This document shows positions 18,860 to 27,548 of a stretch of 64,000 nucleotides of DNA, in pieces. The notes below the pieces were generated by a model. It saw only the letters and a program-made list of their open reading frames with translations, was not told the DNA's origin and did not search any database. Numbering within the stretch: the stretch's first letter is position 1; each line of letters opens with the position of its first letter. The stretch is from Bacillus sp. REN3 (GTDB lineage: Bacteria > Bacillota > Bacilli > Bacillales > Cytobacillaceae), in assembly GCF_017912555.1 (NCBI RefSeq), contig NZ_JAERSD010000020.1:1-64000 (forward strand), read 5' to 3'. The position numbers and the translations under genes are program-made.

Positions 18860-20066
18860 GTGTCAAAAATTGATATTAAAATAAATCAGGTCAAGGCGGC
18901 GAACAGGGATTTAGTCCATCTCTCCTCACGGGTGGAGAATGAGGAGAACCGGATTTCTTCCCTTAGAGGGCAGGTTGATGGCAGGATCGCAAGCCGGCCG
19001 AACATCGGAAGGAACTTGAGTGAGGCAGCCGCAAAGGCAAGGGTGATTGAGAGAAAGCTGAATAAACTGAATCAATTCGTTGATGCCTCGATGGATTTGT
19101 ATGTGAAGGCCAATAAGAAGACGGACCGATTCCGAGAGCCCGAAAAGAAATCGATCTGGGAGAAGATCGCAGACGGTTTTAAGACAGCGAATGATATAAG
19201 GAAGGGATTCAGGAAGGGAGTTGTAGAGGCTCTTTTTTCAAAAGTTGAAGGTATTTGGAACGCCGTCACCCATCCGGTCAAGACCGCCAAAGGGATTGTC
19301 TATGCCATAGGCCATCCCGGGGAAACCGCCAAAAGCATATGGAAATCCATCTCCGACTCCTGGAAGAACGATGTCATCAACGGCGATGCCAAAAGCCGAT
19401 CCGAATGGTTCGGCCGCTCCGTCGGGGAAGCCGCCCTTGCGATCGTCGGGACCAAAGGCGTTGACAAGGCCGTGAAGATGGCCAAAGGGGCAAGGGTTGT
19501 GAAGGAGGATGGCGGAGCTAGGGTCGTCAGGCCGGAGACAATTGAGAAGAAGGATGGCGGGGGCAGGGATGGAAAACCTGTGACTCCTGAGAGGAGAGAC
19601 AGCGGAGAAAGGGTTGAAAGGCGGGAGGTTCCTCGGATCATAGACGGGAATGGCGGAAATGGGGATAATATCTATAAGGGTCCGGGTAATGATGTACCTC
19701 CTTATGGAAGAAAGTCAGTCCCTATAGGGACTCACCGTGAAGTAAATGGTTATCCAGTAAAAGTGAAACCAGGTGCTCAAGAGAAACATATTCCAAATAC
19801 TCCGAATTACAAACAAGAGCTAGCGAGTGGGAAAAAACAAAAGTATCATCTATGGCGATAATAAAACAGCACAAGAATTGCTTGATAAGTTTTCCGGGAA
19901 AGGTCAATTACTACCAAACGGTAAAAAAGAAAGAATAGACTTTGGTAAACCAATTGGAAAATACTTTGATCGGGATACTGGTGAATATCTTGAAACAACA
20001 AGAGGAATTATTCATTATGGAAAAGACGGTGCGCACATAGTGCCATCAGAACCATTAAAGAAATAA
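18860..20066 (+). pseudogene. Type VII-type polymorphic toxin with Ntox50 tail, frameshifted
   Basis: Residues 1-265 repeat the toxin at 15814 almost exactly (helical export hairpin and pre-toxin region). The tail is different: KPGAQEKHIPNTPNYKQELA, then a frame change, then SIIYGDNKTAQELLDKFSGK and [15 protein letters not shown], the pattern of polymorphic toxin type 50 (Ntox50, a predicted RNase). The break lies in GGGAAAAAACAAAAG (about 19831): one extra A in the A6 run moves the frame, giving a stop at 19861. Removing one A restores a toxin of about 400 aa ending at 20066. It may be a natural mutation, phase variation or a sequencing error. Confidence 0.8.
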
Positions 20067-20086
20067 AAAAAGAGGAGGATGTATAT

Positions 20087-20419
20087 ATGGAATACGATCC
20101 TTTAATAAAAGCATTAAAAAAGTATAAAAATAATGACCTGATTATAGAGTGGGATAGCGGATTAAGGATTATTGGTGAACCAGACACACTATTTGAAACA
20201 GACAATGGATTAGATGATGATGATGTAAATTATTTTGAATATTATGCAGTTACATTTCAAGTAATTGATATTTTAGCACATCCTATTAGTGAAGAAAGTA
20301 AATTATATAATTGGCTAATACAAGGGAAAGGTTCATTAGTTGAAATTTCTCTTTATGATGAACCTCCAAGCGACGTTTTTTTATCCGACGGAAAGAGAGT
20401 ATGGGAAAGGAAAAATTAA
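20087..20419 (+). CDS. Probable immunity protein for the Ntox50 toxin
   Basis: A 110-aa acidic, AT-rich gene 21 bp downstream of the Ntox50 tail ([20 protein letters not shown] ... [20 protein letters not shown]). The family is not recognised by eye. The immunity role is inferred only from its position, size, acidity and the base composition typical of immunity genes. AGAGGAGG lies 9 nt before the ATG. Confidence 0.6.
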   Translation: MEYDPLIKALKKYKNNDLIIEWDSGLRIIGEPDTLFETDNGLDDDDVNYFEYYAVTFQVIDILAHPISEESKLYNWLIQGKGSLVEISLYDEPPSDVFLSDGKRVWERKN

Positions 20420-20545
20420 TACTAGTGCCTATTAATTTATACTTCGACCTTGATTGGCTAGTATGCCTTTCAAGGTTTTTGATTAGAACTTTGCCACCAC
20501 AGATTGCATATGAGGCTGTAGTATTTTTAAGGAAGGGGCTTTTAA

Positions 20546-20752
20546 ATGAATTTTTATGTAGATGTTCTTAAACAAAATCAATTAATGTACGATTGGAAAA
20601 CCTTATATGTTGGCTTGAAACTTGGTTTAGTGAATTTTAGTGAAATAACTAATCATGCAATTGAATTTTTAACTAACCATAGTAAGACAAAACCAGCTGG
20701 TATAATATTTCCAAGGTGTCCTCATTGTGCATATTTAATAGATGGTTTTTGA
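20546..20752 (+). pseudogene. Truncated DUF2247-like immunity protein
   Basis: A 68-aa ORF (YDWKTLYVGLKLGLVNFSEI ... HAIEFLTNHSK) that resembles the start of DUF2247 proteins, which are usually more than twice this length and occur among polymorphic-toxin immunity genes. It is preceded by AAGGAAGGGG. It is probably a remnant of another immunity gene; the family assignment is tentative. Confidence 0.45.
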
Positions 20753-20775
20753 ATTTATTACGGAGGTTCCCAATA

Positions 20776-21192
20776 ATGACAAATGAGATTTTAACTAAAG
20801 ATTATGTTATACAGAATGGGATTGATTTTGAAGAAGAATTAGGGTTTGGAGGACCATTTGATCAAGGAATTGTAGAATATACTGATTCTGGTGAAGAAAG
20901 ATTATTCACTGGCTTAGCTTATGAGTTGTATAAAAACGGTAATATTGAGAGTTACTTTTTTGTAGAAAATGGAGTGAAACAGGGTATCAATGTTACATTT
21001 TATCCAAGTGGCAATATAAAAAGAATAAGTAATATGGACAAAGGTGCAGCACATGGATACCAAGTTGAATATTTCGAGAATAAGCTAATAAAATATGAGT
21101 CAGAATGTGTTGCTGGGCGTGAAATGAAATATATAAAGTATGATGAAAAAGGAAATATAGTGAAAAAAAGGAACCAAATGAATCAGATCTGA
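20776..21192 (+). CDS. YwqK-like MORN-repeat protein (toxin-antitoxin/immunity type)
   Basis: A 138-aa protein with MORN-like repeats (LYKNGNIESYFFVENGVKQG; INVTFYPSGNIKRISNM; GYQVEYFENKLIKYES). In B. subtilis the ywqH-ywqI-ywqJ-ywqK-ywqL locus places a YwqK antitoxin between a type VII toxin and endonuclease V, and the same order is seen here. The ATG at 20776 is chosen over an in-frame upstream ATG at 20716 because CGGAGG (20761-20766) is 9 nt upstream. It may neutralise a toxin that is now lost or one of those upstream. Confidence 0.65.
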   Translation: MTNEILTKDYVIQNGIDFEEELGFGGPFDQGIVEYTDSGEERLFTGLAYELYKNGNIESYFFVENGVKQGINVTFYPSGNIKRISNMDKGAAHGYQVEYFENKLIKYESECVAGREMKYIKYDEKGNIVKKRNQMNQI

Positions 21193-21223
21193 AATATTCA
21201 AAAAGATATGAGTAAGAAGTCAA

Positions 21224-21898
21224 ATGAATATAGAAAATTTACAGGCCATACAGAATGAGTTAAAGATTAATATTCAATTAAAGAATGTATTTCAATTGAG
21301 CGAAATAACTCTAGTTGCAGGGGTTGAACTCGCTTATTGGAGTGAAGATAAAATTGAATACTGTGTTTGTTGTATTGTAGTTATAGATTATAGAACCAAA
21401 GAAATTATTGAGCAGGTCGAGTATACAGGTGAAGTTGATTTTCCATATATCCCCGGATATTTGGCTTTCCGTGAATTGCCATTTATTATAAAAGCGGTTG
21501 AACAATTAAAAAACATTTCCGACTTATATATGTTTGATGGAAATGGTTATTTGCATAGCCGTCATATGGGGATTGCAACACATGCTTCGTTTCACTTAGA
21601 AAAGCCTACCATAGGGGTTGCAAAGACATATTTAAAGGTAGGAAATATTGATTTTACGATGCCACAAAATATAGTAGGAGCGTATACCGATATTGTTTTA
21701 AATGGAGAAGTTTATGGGCGAGCCTTAAGGACAAGAGAGAGTGTTAAACCTATTTTCGTTTCATGTGGAAATTGGATTGATATAGATACTGCGACTCATA
21801 TAACTATGCATTTTGTAGAGAAAGATAGCCGCCTGCCTATTACTATAAGATATGCAGATTTAGCCACACATGAAGCAAGAAGAAAATATAAAAAGTGA
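21224..21898 (+). CDS. Endonuclease V-like protein (YwqL-like)
   Basis: A 224-aa protein matching endonuclease V: VAGVELAYW, PYIPGYLAFRELPFIIKA, MFDGNGYLHSRHMGIATHAS and PTIGVAKTYLKV. The enzyme cuts next to deoxyinosine in DNA (or inosine in RNA). The FRE glutamate and DGNG aspartate expected at the metal site are present. The first acidic residue, normally Asp in an AGVD motif, is Glu here, which could lower or change activity. The HPRR motif of the family reads HSRH. It follows the YwqK-like gene as in the B. subtilis ywqKL pair. Its role in toxin loci is not known. Confidence 0.75.
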   Translation: MNIENLQAIQNELKINIQLKNVFQLSEITLVAGVELAYWSEDKIEYCVCCIVVIDYRTKEIIEQVEYTGEVDFPYIPGYLAFRELPFIIKAVEQLKNISDLYMFDGNGYLHSRHMGIATHASFHLEKPTIGVAKTYLKVGNIDFTMPQNIVGAYTDIVLNGEVYGRALRTRESVKPIFVSCGNWIDIDTATHITMHFVEKDSRLPITIRYADLATHEARRKYKK

Positions 21899-21905
21899 AT
21901 TTAAT

Positions 21906-22145
21906 ATGAACTTGTTTGATCCTGCGGCTGCTGGTCCGGCTTTCCCGCTGATGGCAGTGGAAGTGGATGCAGTGGAAGATGGGGTGGTTCGAGAGTTGTT
22001 TGACGCAATAAATCAACATGCCGAGCAGCAAATCGAAGTAATGATACTCGATGAGACGTTCCCGCTGGCCAACTCCATTGTCGAGCACGCCACGCTCTTT
22101 TATTTTCGTGAGTCGGTTGATGAGTTAAGGACATTGTTTGATTAG
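21906..22145 (+). pseudogene. SseB-like C-terminal fragment, cassette 3
   Basis: Begins abruptly after the endonuclease V stop with NLFDPAAAGPAFPLMAVEVD and runs to FYFRESVDELRTLFD, equal to the C-terminal half of cassettes 1 and 2. No ribosome binding site or N-terminal half exists. Confidence 0.75.
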
Positions 22146-22156
22146 GAGATCGACGG

Positions 22157-22243
22157 GTGTCAAAGATTGATATAAAAGTGAATCAGGTGAAGGCGGCGGA
22201 AATGGATTTGACCAATCTGTCCTCCCGGATTGATTCCCCTTGA
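22157..22243 (+). pseudogene. Toxin N-terminal stub, cassette 3
   Basis: GTG start with AGGAGATC upstream; reads SKIDIKVNQVKAAEMDLTNL then SSRIDSP and a stop. It matches the first 25 residues of the two full toxins and then ends where the promoter of the next operon begins. It marks the right end of the toxin array. Confidence 0.75.
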
Positions 22244-22248
22244 CAACC

Positions 22249-22305
22249 TTGACAAGAAATAGGTTTTAAATTATACTAAATTCAAGATATATTAATTCGA
22301 GATAT
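22249..22305 (+). promoter_or_regulatory. SigA-type promoter with overlapping Mhq-like half sites
   Basis: TTGACA (22249-22254), 17 bp, TATACT (22272-22277) is a near-consensus promoter. Just downstream lie ATTCAAGATAT and ATTCGAGATAT, direct copies of the half site of the palindrome at 22616-22633. The same repressor probably controls this promoter. Confidence 0.75.
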
Positions 22306-22326
22306 TTGTTGAATGGAGGGATAGGG

Positions 22327-22566
22327 ATGCTGGATATTCTAAAAAGGATCAATGAACTTTCTTATAAGAGAAAGAACGCAGGATTGACTGAGATCGAAGT
22401 GGGTGAAATGAACAGGTTGCGGAATACGTATCTGCAAATCTTTCGCGGGTCGATGGAGGAATTGCTTTTGAACACGACTGTTGTGGATCCAAAAGGGGCT
22501 GATGTAACCCCAAAAAAGTTAAGAAAAGAGCAAGCCAGGAATAGAAAGAAAGCAATCTGGTCGTGA
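22327..22566 (+). CDS. DUF896 family protein (YnzC-like)
   Basis: A 79-aa basic protein with the DUF896 pattern: ILKRINELSYKRKNAGLTEI, EMNRLRNTYLQIFRG and TPKKLRKEQARNRKK. These small helical-hairpin proteins (YnzC in B. subtilis) have no firmly known role. The ATG at 22327 is supported by GGAGGG 6 nt upstream. Its placement between an Mhq-like promoter and the Mhq operon is unusual. Confidence 0.85.
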   Translation: MLDILKRINELSYKRKNAGLTEIEVGEMNRLRNTYLQIFRGSMEELLLNTTVVDPKGADVTPKKLRKEQARNRKKAIWS

Positions 22567-22615
22567 CCAGCACAAAGTGATTCCAATGATGGAAGTCACA
22601 TTATTTTTGAATAAA

Positions 22616-22633
22616 TATCTCGAATTCGAGATA
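22616..22633. promoter_or_regulatory. Perfect palindromic operator, MhqR type
   Basis: TATCTCGAATTCGAGATA is an 18-bp perfect palindrome, 20 bp before the first gene of the quinone-detoxification operon. It closely resembles the MhqR box of B. subtilis. The regulator gene is not in this window. Confidence 0.85.
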
Positions 22634-22653
22634 AATAGAGGAGGAAAATTATA

Positions 22654-23052
22654 ATGATGGATTTAGGTCTGTTGATCATAAGATTGGTTATTGGTGTTTT
22701 ATTTTTTGGACATGGTGCGCAAAAGTTGTTTGGCTGGTTTGGCGGTTATGGTTTAAAGGGGACCGGCGGGTGGTTTGATTCTATCGGCATGAAGCCTGGT
22801 GTTACGATGGCACTTTTCGCCGGATTGGCTGAATTTATCGGGGGAATATTATTGGCAGCAGGATTCTTGACGCCGCTGGCGGCGGTCATGATTGCCGGAA
22901 CGATGCTGATTGCCATCGTGAAAGTGCATGGCCCAAATGGTTTGTGGGCGACTTCCAATGGATATGAATATAACTTAACGTTGATGGCTGTAGCTGTTGG
23001 GCTCGCTTTAATTGGTCCTGGAAAATACGCGATAGACGCGATTTTATTCTAA
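22654..23052 (+). CDS. DoxX family membrane protein (MhqP-like)
   Basis: A 132-aa membrane protein with four hydrophobic segments (LLIIRLVIGVLFFGHGAQKL; TMALFAGLAEFIGGILLAAG and others), matching DoxX/YfiD/MhqP proteins. The MhqP homologue in B. subtilis belongs to the MhqR regulon with a dioxygenase (MhqO), as here. It may handle quinone or thiol stress at the membrane; its exact chemistry is not established. GAGGAGG lies 8 nt upstream of the start. Confidence 0.83.
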   Translation: MMDLGLLIIRLVIGVLFFGHGAQKLFGWFGGYGLKGTGGWFDSIGMKPGVTMALFAGLAEFIGGILLAAGFLTPLAAVMIAGTMLIAIVKVHGPNGLWATSNGYEYNLTLMAVAVGLALIGPGKYAIDAILF

Positions 23053-23085
23053 TTTATCTTGAAATCGAGGGATGGAGTGGAAACT

Positions 23086-24024
23086 ATGGACAAAAAAACA
23101 ATGGGAATTCACCATATTTCGGCAATCGTCGGCCATCCGCAGGAAAACGTCGATTTTTACGCAGGTGTATTGGGATTGCGTTTGGTCAAGCAAACGGTCA
23201 ACTTCGATGATCCTGAAACGTATCACCTCTATTTTGGGAATGAAGGCGGCAGACCTGGAACCATCATCACCTTCTTTCCATGGGCAGGCGCTCGCCAGGG
23301 AGTCATTGGCGATGGACAGGTTGGCGTGACATCTTATGTCGTTCCAATGGGTGCAATGGATTTTTGGAAAAGGCGGTTGGAAAAATTCAATGTATCTTTT
23401 ACGATGATGGAACGTTTTGGAGAACGATATTTGGAGTTTGATGATCCTCATGGTCTTCATCTGGAAATTGTTGAACGAGAAGAAGGGGAAATCAATGAGT
23501 GGAGTTTCGGCGAGGTAACACCTGAGGTTGCGATCAAAGGGTTCGGCGGAGCGATGCTTTTGTCGGCTCAGCCCGAAAAAACCGCTGATCTGCTTGAAAA
23601 AGTCATGGGCCTTGAACATGTAGGCAAAGAAGGAGACTTCATCCGTTTCCGGTCTCCCGCAGACATCGGAAATGTCATCGACCTGAAATTGACAACGATC
23701 GGACGCGGGGTGATGGGGGTTGGAACGGTGCATCACATTGCCTGGAGAGCTGCCGATGATGAGGACCAGTTGGAATGGCAGCAATATGTTGCATCCAATG
23801 GATATAGTGTCACACCTGTAAGGGACAGGAACTACTTCAATGCGGTATATTTTAGGGAGCATGGGGAAATCCTTTTCGAAATTGCGACCGATCCTCCAGG
23901 GTTTGCACATGACGAATCATCGGAAACCATGGGGGGAAAATTGATGCTGCCTGAGCAGTATGAGCATGATCGGGGACACATCGAAAGAGGATTGATCCCG
24001 ATTGAAGTAAGAGAATTGGATTGA
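23086..24024 (+). CDS. Ring-cleaving dioxygenase, MhqO/MhqE-like (copy 1)
   Basis: A 312-aa two-domain glyoxalase/extradiol dioxygenase. Metal-binding candidates are the histidine in MGIHHISAIVG, the histidine in GTVHHIAWRA and the glutamate in GEILFEIATDPPGF. The enzyme is thought to open hydroquinone or catechol rings, detoxifying quinones. The ATG at 23086 (GGAG 8 nt upstream) is preferred over an in-frame ATG at 23059. A close paralogue follows directly (24076), so the operon carries a duplicated gene. Confidence 0.87.
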   Translation: MDKKTMGIHHISAIVGHPQENVDFYAGVLGLRLVKQTVNFDDPETYHLYFGNEGGRPGTIITFFPWAGARQGVIGDGQVGVTSYVVPMGAMDFWKRRLEKFNVSFTMMERFGERYLEFDDPHGLHLEIVEREEGEINEWSFGEVTPEVAIKGFGGAMLLSAQPEKTADLLEKVMGLEHVGKEGDFIRFRSPADIGNVIDLKLTTIGRGVMGVGTVHHIAWRAADDEDQLEWQQYVASNGYSVTPVRDRNYFNAVYFREHGEILFEIATDPPGFAHDESSETMGGKLMLPEQYEHDRGHIERGLIPIEVRELD

Positions 24025-24075
24025 TACGGAGCTTTTTCTGCAGTGGATTTTTGAAGAAGAAAGGGGGATGGAGGA

Positions 24076-25023
24076 ATGCAAAGGACTCTAGGGATCCACC
24101 ATATAACGGCCATGGTCAACGATGCGCAAAGGAATATTGATTTTTACGCTGGCGTTCTTGCGTTAAGGCTTGTGAAAAAAACGATAAATTTTGACCGTCC
24201 GGAAGTGTACCATCTTTATTTTGGCAACGAAACCGGAGATCCAGGTACCGCCATTACCTTTTTTCCCTGGCCAAATCTGCTGAAAGGGCGCATCGGAATC
24301 GGCCAGGTCGGGGTGACCAGTTATGTCATTCCAATGGGATCCATTCCCTTTTGGCAAGACCGGTTGAAAAGGTTTGGTGTCAGGTTCATTCAGAATGTCC
24401 GGTATGGCGAAAGCTATCTGCAGTTCCAGGATCCAGACGGACTGGAAATCGAGCTGGTCGAACGAAATGAGGGGCCCACGAATACATGGAGCTTTGGAGG
24501 GGTTACTCCTGACGTTGCGATCAAAGGCTTTAGCGGGGCCATTTTGATATCCGCCCAGCCCCATAAAACAGCGGAGATTCTCGAAGGAGTCCTCGGATTT
24601 GACACTATCGGCCAGGAAGAAAGCTTCCTTAGGTTCAAAGCAATGGCAGAAACCGGCAATACCATTGATATTAAGCTGTCTCCTTCCGTCCGTGGATTGA
24701 TGGGTGCAGGAACGATTCACCATATCGCATGGAGAGCGAAGGATGACGAGGAGCATAAAAAGTGGAGAGAGCTTCTCGTGGAAAAAGGGTACTACCCAAC
24801 AGAGATTCTCGACCGCAACTACTTCAAATCGCTGTATTTCCATGAGGGCGGAGGCATCCTTTTTGAAATAGCAACCGATTCACCGGGCTTTACCGTGGAT
24901 GAATCAATGAATGGCCTCGGTAAAAAATTGATGCTACCATCATGGCTGGAATCAAAAAGAGAAGAATTAGAAGACAAACTGCCAAAGGTGGAAGCTCGGG
25001 TACTGGAGGGGGATAAAGAATGA
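24076..25023 (+). CDS. Ring-cleaving dioxygenase, MhqO/MhqE-like (copy 2)
   Basis: A 315-aa paralogue of the preceding gene with the same layout: LGIHHITAMVN, GTIHHIAWRAKDDEEH and GGILFEIATDSPGF. The metal ligands are kept. GATGGAGG is upstream of the ATG. The stop codon overlaps the start of the esterase gene (ATGA, 25020-25023), indicating coupled translation. The two copies have diverged over their whole length, so they may differ in substrate. Confidence 0.87.
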   Translation: MQRTLGIHHITAMVNDAQRNIDFYAGVLALRLVKKTINFDRPEVYHLYFGNETGDPGTAITFFPWPNLLKGRIGIGQVGVTSYVIPMGSIPFWQDRLKRFGVRFIQNVRYGESYLQFQDPDGLEIELVERNEGPTNTWSFGGVTPDVAIKGFSGAILISAQPHKTAEILEGVLGFDTIGQEESFLRFKAMAETGNTIDIKLSPSVRGLMGAGTIHHIAWRAKDDEEHKKWRELLVEKGYYPTEILDRNYFKSLYFHEGGGILFEIATDSPGFTVDESMNGLGKKLMLPSWLESKREELEDKLPKVEARVLEGDKE

Positions 25024-25625
25024 AACATATTTTCAACAAGGGAAAAGGCGCGGAAAAACCGACGCTGTTATTGCTTCATGGCACTGGAGGCAATGAATTG
25101 GATCTGCTGCCACTTGCCGGAATGATCGATGATGAGGCATCTGTCTTAAGCGTCCGCGGGAATGTATTGGAAAATGGGATGCCAAGATTCTTCCGCAGAT
25201 TAGCCGAAGGGGTATTCGATGAAGAAGACCTTATTTTCCGAACGAAGGAATTGAATGATTTCCTTGATGAAGCAGCAGGAAAGTACGGCTTTGATCGAAA
25301 CAATGTGATGGCTATTGGCTATTCAAATGGAGCAAATATCGCAGCAAGCCTGCTATTCCATTATCCAAACGCCTTGAAAGGAGCGATCCTCCATCATCCC
25401 ATGGTGCCGAGAAGAGGGATCGACCTGCCGGACCTGACAGGAACTTCCGTATTCATCGCGGCCGGAACAAACGATCCAATCTGTCCGCCACAGGAGTCCG
25501 AAGAACTGCAATCCCTGCTGGAAAAAGCAGGTGCAGATGCCGACCTTCATTGGGAAGATAAAGGGCACCAGCTGACACAACAGGAAGCAGAAGCAGCAGC
25601 AAAGTGGTACCAGGAAAGGCTTTAA
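25020..25625 (+). CDS. Carboxylesterase/hydrolase, MhqD-like
   Basis: A 201-aa alpha/beta hydrolase. It has the oxyanion stretch LLLHGTGGNELDL, the nucleophile elbow GYSNGAN (Ser), the acid near AGTNDPICPP and the histidine in DKGHQLTQQE. MhqD in B. subtilis is co-regulated with the ring-cleaving dioxygenases and is believed to act on quinone or ring-cleavage products. It is the last gene of the operon. Confidence 0.87.
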   Translation: MKHIFNKGKGAEKPTLLLLHGTGGNELDLLPLAGMIDDEASVLSVRGNVLENGMPRFFRRLAEGVFDEEDLIFRTKELNDFLDEAAGKYGFDRNNVMAIGYSNGANIAASLLFHYPNALKGAILHHPMVPRRGIDLPDLTGTSVFIAAGTNDPICPPQESEELQSLLEKAGADADLHWEDKGHQLTQQEAEAAAKWYQERL

Positions 25626-25635
25626 TTAATGGAGC

Positions 25636-25875
25636 ATGGGGACGGTTCTTTTGCTTCACGAATTGCAGAAAGGCAATTTCGTGAAGTCGAGAGGGCTGTC
25701 TTTTTGTTTCCAAAATTTTTTTGAAATGCTGTTGAAGTAAAAGTTGATGGATTTGGAATAGCTTTATTCGCAACATCGATCATGTGAAGCAAAGGTTCGC
25801 CAAGGAACAGTTAAAGCAACCCTCTTTTCTATTTTCCCCTCCCAATGGGACGCAAGAACCGTCCCTGTGTCCCAG
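25636..25875. repeat. Cluster of dispersed GGGACGGTTCT repeats
   Basis: GGGGACGGTTCTTTTGCTTC at 25639 runs into a hairpin (CTTCACGAATTGC ... GCAATTTCGTGAAG). GGGACGCAAGAACCGTCCC around 25848 is a second, inverted copy. No gene is seen in the 300 bp between the esterase and the DUF4003 gene. Confidence 0.65.
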
Positions 25876-25933
25876 GAAAACTTTTTTTATCTTGAATCGT
25901 ATGATAGATATCTATATTTCGGAGGAGGTTCAT

Positions 25934-26917
25934 ATGGAAAACGCAAGTAGCAATACTGAAAGATACATCCAAATTTATTCTGTACTAAAAGAAGAGTTTC
26001 GCTGGAAGGTTACCAATCATTCGGTGTTGATGATGGCGGCATCCCTGTATATTTCAACCAATCGCAACTTTGATATGGCAAGATTTGCTGAGCTTGCTGA
26101 GTATATAAAAAGCGAATCCCGACTGTTTTCGCCTTTACGGTCTGAATCCCGTTTTATGTTTGCAGCCATGCTCGATACAAGGTTTGAGAACCCTGAAGAG
26201 AAGTTTCCTGTCTTGATCAAGGCATATGACGAGCTAGTCTCAGGGGGATTCAGCAAAAATATTTATACTTATATTGCCGCCATGCTTCTGATCACCAAAA
26301 ATACAGAAGAGATCCAGCTCTATTCAGGCCGGGCACGAGAAATTTACAAGAAGATGAAGGGGGAGCATTGGTTTTTGACAGGTCACAGCGATTATCCGCT
26401 TGCCGTCATGCTGGCTCAGGACCCGCGCCAGGCAGATGAACTGATTGCCCGTATGGAAGACCTGTACACCAAGCTTTCCCAAAATGGTTTCCGGAAAGGG
26501 AATGACCTGCAAAGCATGAGCCATATCCTCTCATTGCATGAAACCAGATCTGCAGATGACCTGGTGATGGGATCCGCGGAAATAAATGACCGCATGAAGG
26601 AAGAAGGAATTAAGCCAAAAACCATGTTCTATCCTCAAATTGCTCTGCTCACATTCATTGAAAGAGGCATCGACAACCTTGCCGAAATAAGAGAAGTATG
26701 GGAGCAATTGAATGCAGAGAAGCCATTCAAATGGAAAAAAGACATTAATTTCATGATGGCCGTTACCTTCGTGATCAATGATAAAATCGAGAATTCTCCC
26801 CTGCTGCAAGCAAATCTTACTACTACAATCGAAACAATGATACAGGCCCAGCAGGCAGCATCGATTGCAGCGATATCAGGTGCCGTTGCGGCAAATTCTT
26901 CAAGCGGGGGAGAATGA
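25934..26917 (+). CDS. DUF4003 family protein
   Basis: A 327-aa soluble alpha-helical protein (YIQIYSVLKEEFRWKVTNHS; LMMAASLYISTNR; DYPLAVMLAQDPRQ) of the DUF4003 family, whose function is not known. The ATG at 25934 is chosen because CGGAGGAGG lies 5 nt upstream. The frame is open back to 25784, but that part is made of repeat sequence. The C-terminus is rich in Ala/Gln. Confidence 0.8.
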   Translation: MENASSNTERYIQIYSVLKEEFRWKVTNHSVLMMAASLYISTNRNFDMARFAELAEYIKSESRLFSPLRSESRFMFAAMLDTRFENPEEKFPVLIKAYDELVSGGFSKNIYTYIAAMLLITKNTEEIQLYSGRAREIYKKMKGEHWFLTGHSDYPLAVMLAQDPRQADELIARMEDLYTKLSQNGFRKGNDLQSMSHILSLHETRSADDLVMGSAEINDRMKEEGIKPKTMFYPQIALLTFIERGIDNLAEIREVWEQLNAEKPFKWKKDINFMMAVTFVINDKIENSPLLQANLTTTIETMIQAQQAASIAAISGAVAANSSSGGE

Positions 26918-26984
26918 TTGGTGGAAGAGGGGGCTTCGGGAAAGCCGGAGAAACCTGGTACTTCTGCTGTCTAAGCTTTAATTG

Positions 26985-27160
26985 AAAAATCTTTTGCTGA
27001 ATTCATTATCAGATGTAATCCTGCCGCTGAAAAGCTATCATACAGTCGTACCAACATTGCCGTAAGCAGCCTGTTCATGGCATCTGACGACCCCCGCTTT
27101 GTGGATGGAGCAGTTATAACAGTTGATGGCAGGCTGGACAGCTGCATGTTAAATATTTGA
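26985..27160 (+). pseudogene. Short-chain dehydrogenase C-terminal remnant
   Basis: A + strand frame reads TNIAVSSLFMASDDPRFVDG then AVITVDGRLDSCMLNI and a stop. It matches the end of SDR enzymes (vlFLaSDdaRFvtGa.itVDGG). Nothing of the Rossmann or YxxxK part is left upstream. Confidence 0.6.
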
Positions 27161-27223
27161 AGCAGCCCGGGATGTATGGAAACCGTTCCGTTTTTAGGGT
27201 GCATATCCTACAATTGGCGAAGA

Positions 27224-27264
27224 AAGTGGCGTGTAAACTGACATCAGTTTGGCACGCCATTTTT
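27224..27264 (+). terminator. Intrinsic terminator
   Basis: TGGCGTG..AAACTG / CAGTTT..CACGCCA stem followed by TTTTT. The remaining bases to 27540 are AT-rich and hold no gene that I can see. Confidence 0.7.
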
Positions 27265-27548
27265 CTGATTTAATGTTAGAAATGGAACGATCAATCTGAA
27301 TTCATGGCCAAGATATCATGAAGGGGAATCAAAATGGTTATATGCGGCGAAAACTCAAGCAGAAAGAATCAAGGCTTCTGTTTTAAATATTTCGGTTCTC
27401 AAATGGTGCATGAGAATCTTCTCGTGTCCCGTAAATAAACGAGATGATAAATCGATAATAAAATATTAAAATAAATAAAATATTTATTGAAAAACGATAA
27501 ATTTTCAATTAAAATCGGTTTGGAAGATATTTAAGTGAGGTGCTTTTT

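Noticed and set aside
23044-24843. Long minus-strand ORFs (288 and 226 aa) opposite the two dioxygenase genes
   Set aside because: They are shadows of well-supported plus-strand genes, with no ribosome binding sites or recognisable domains.
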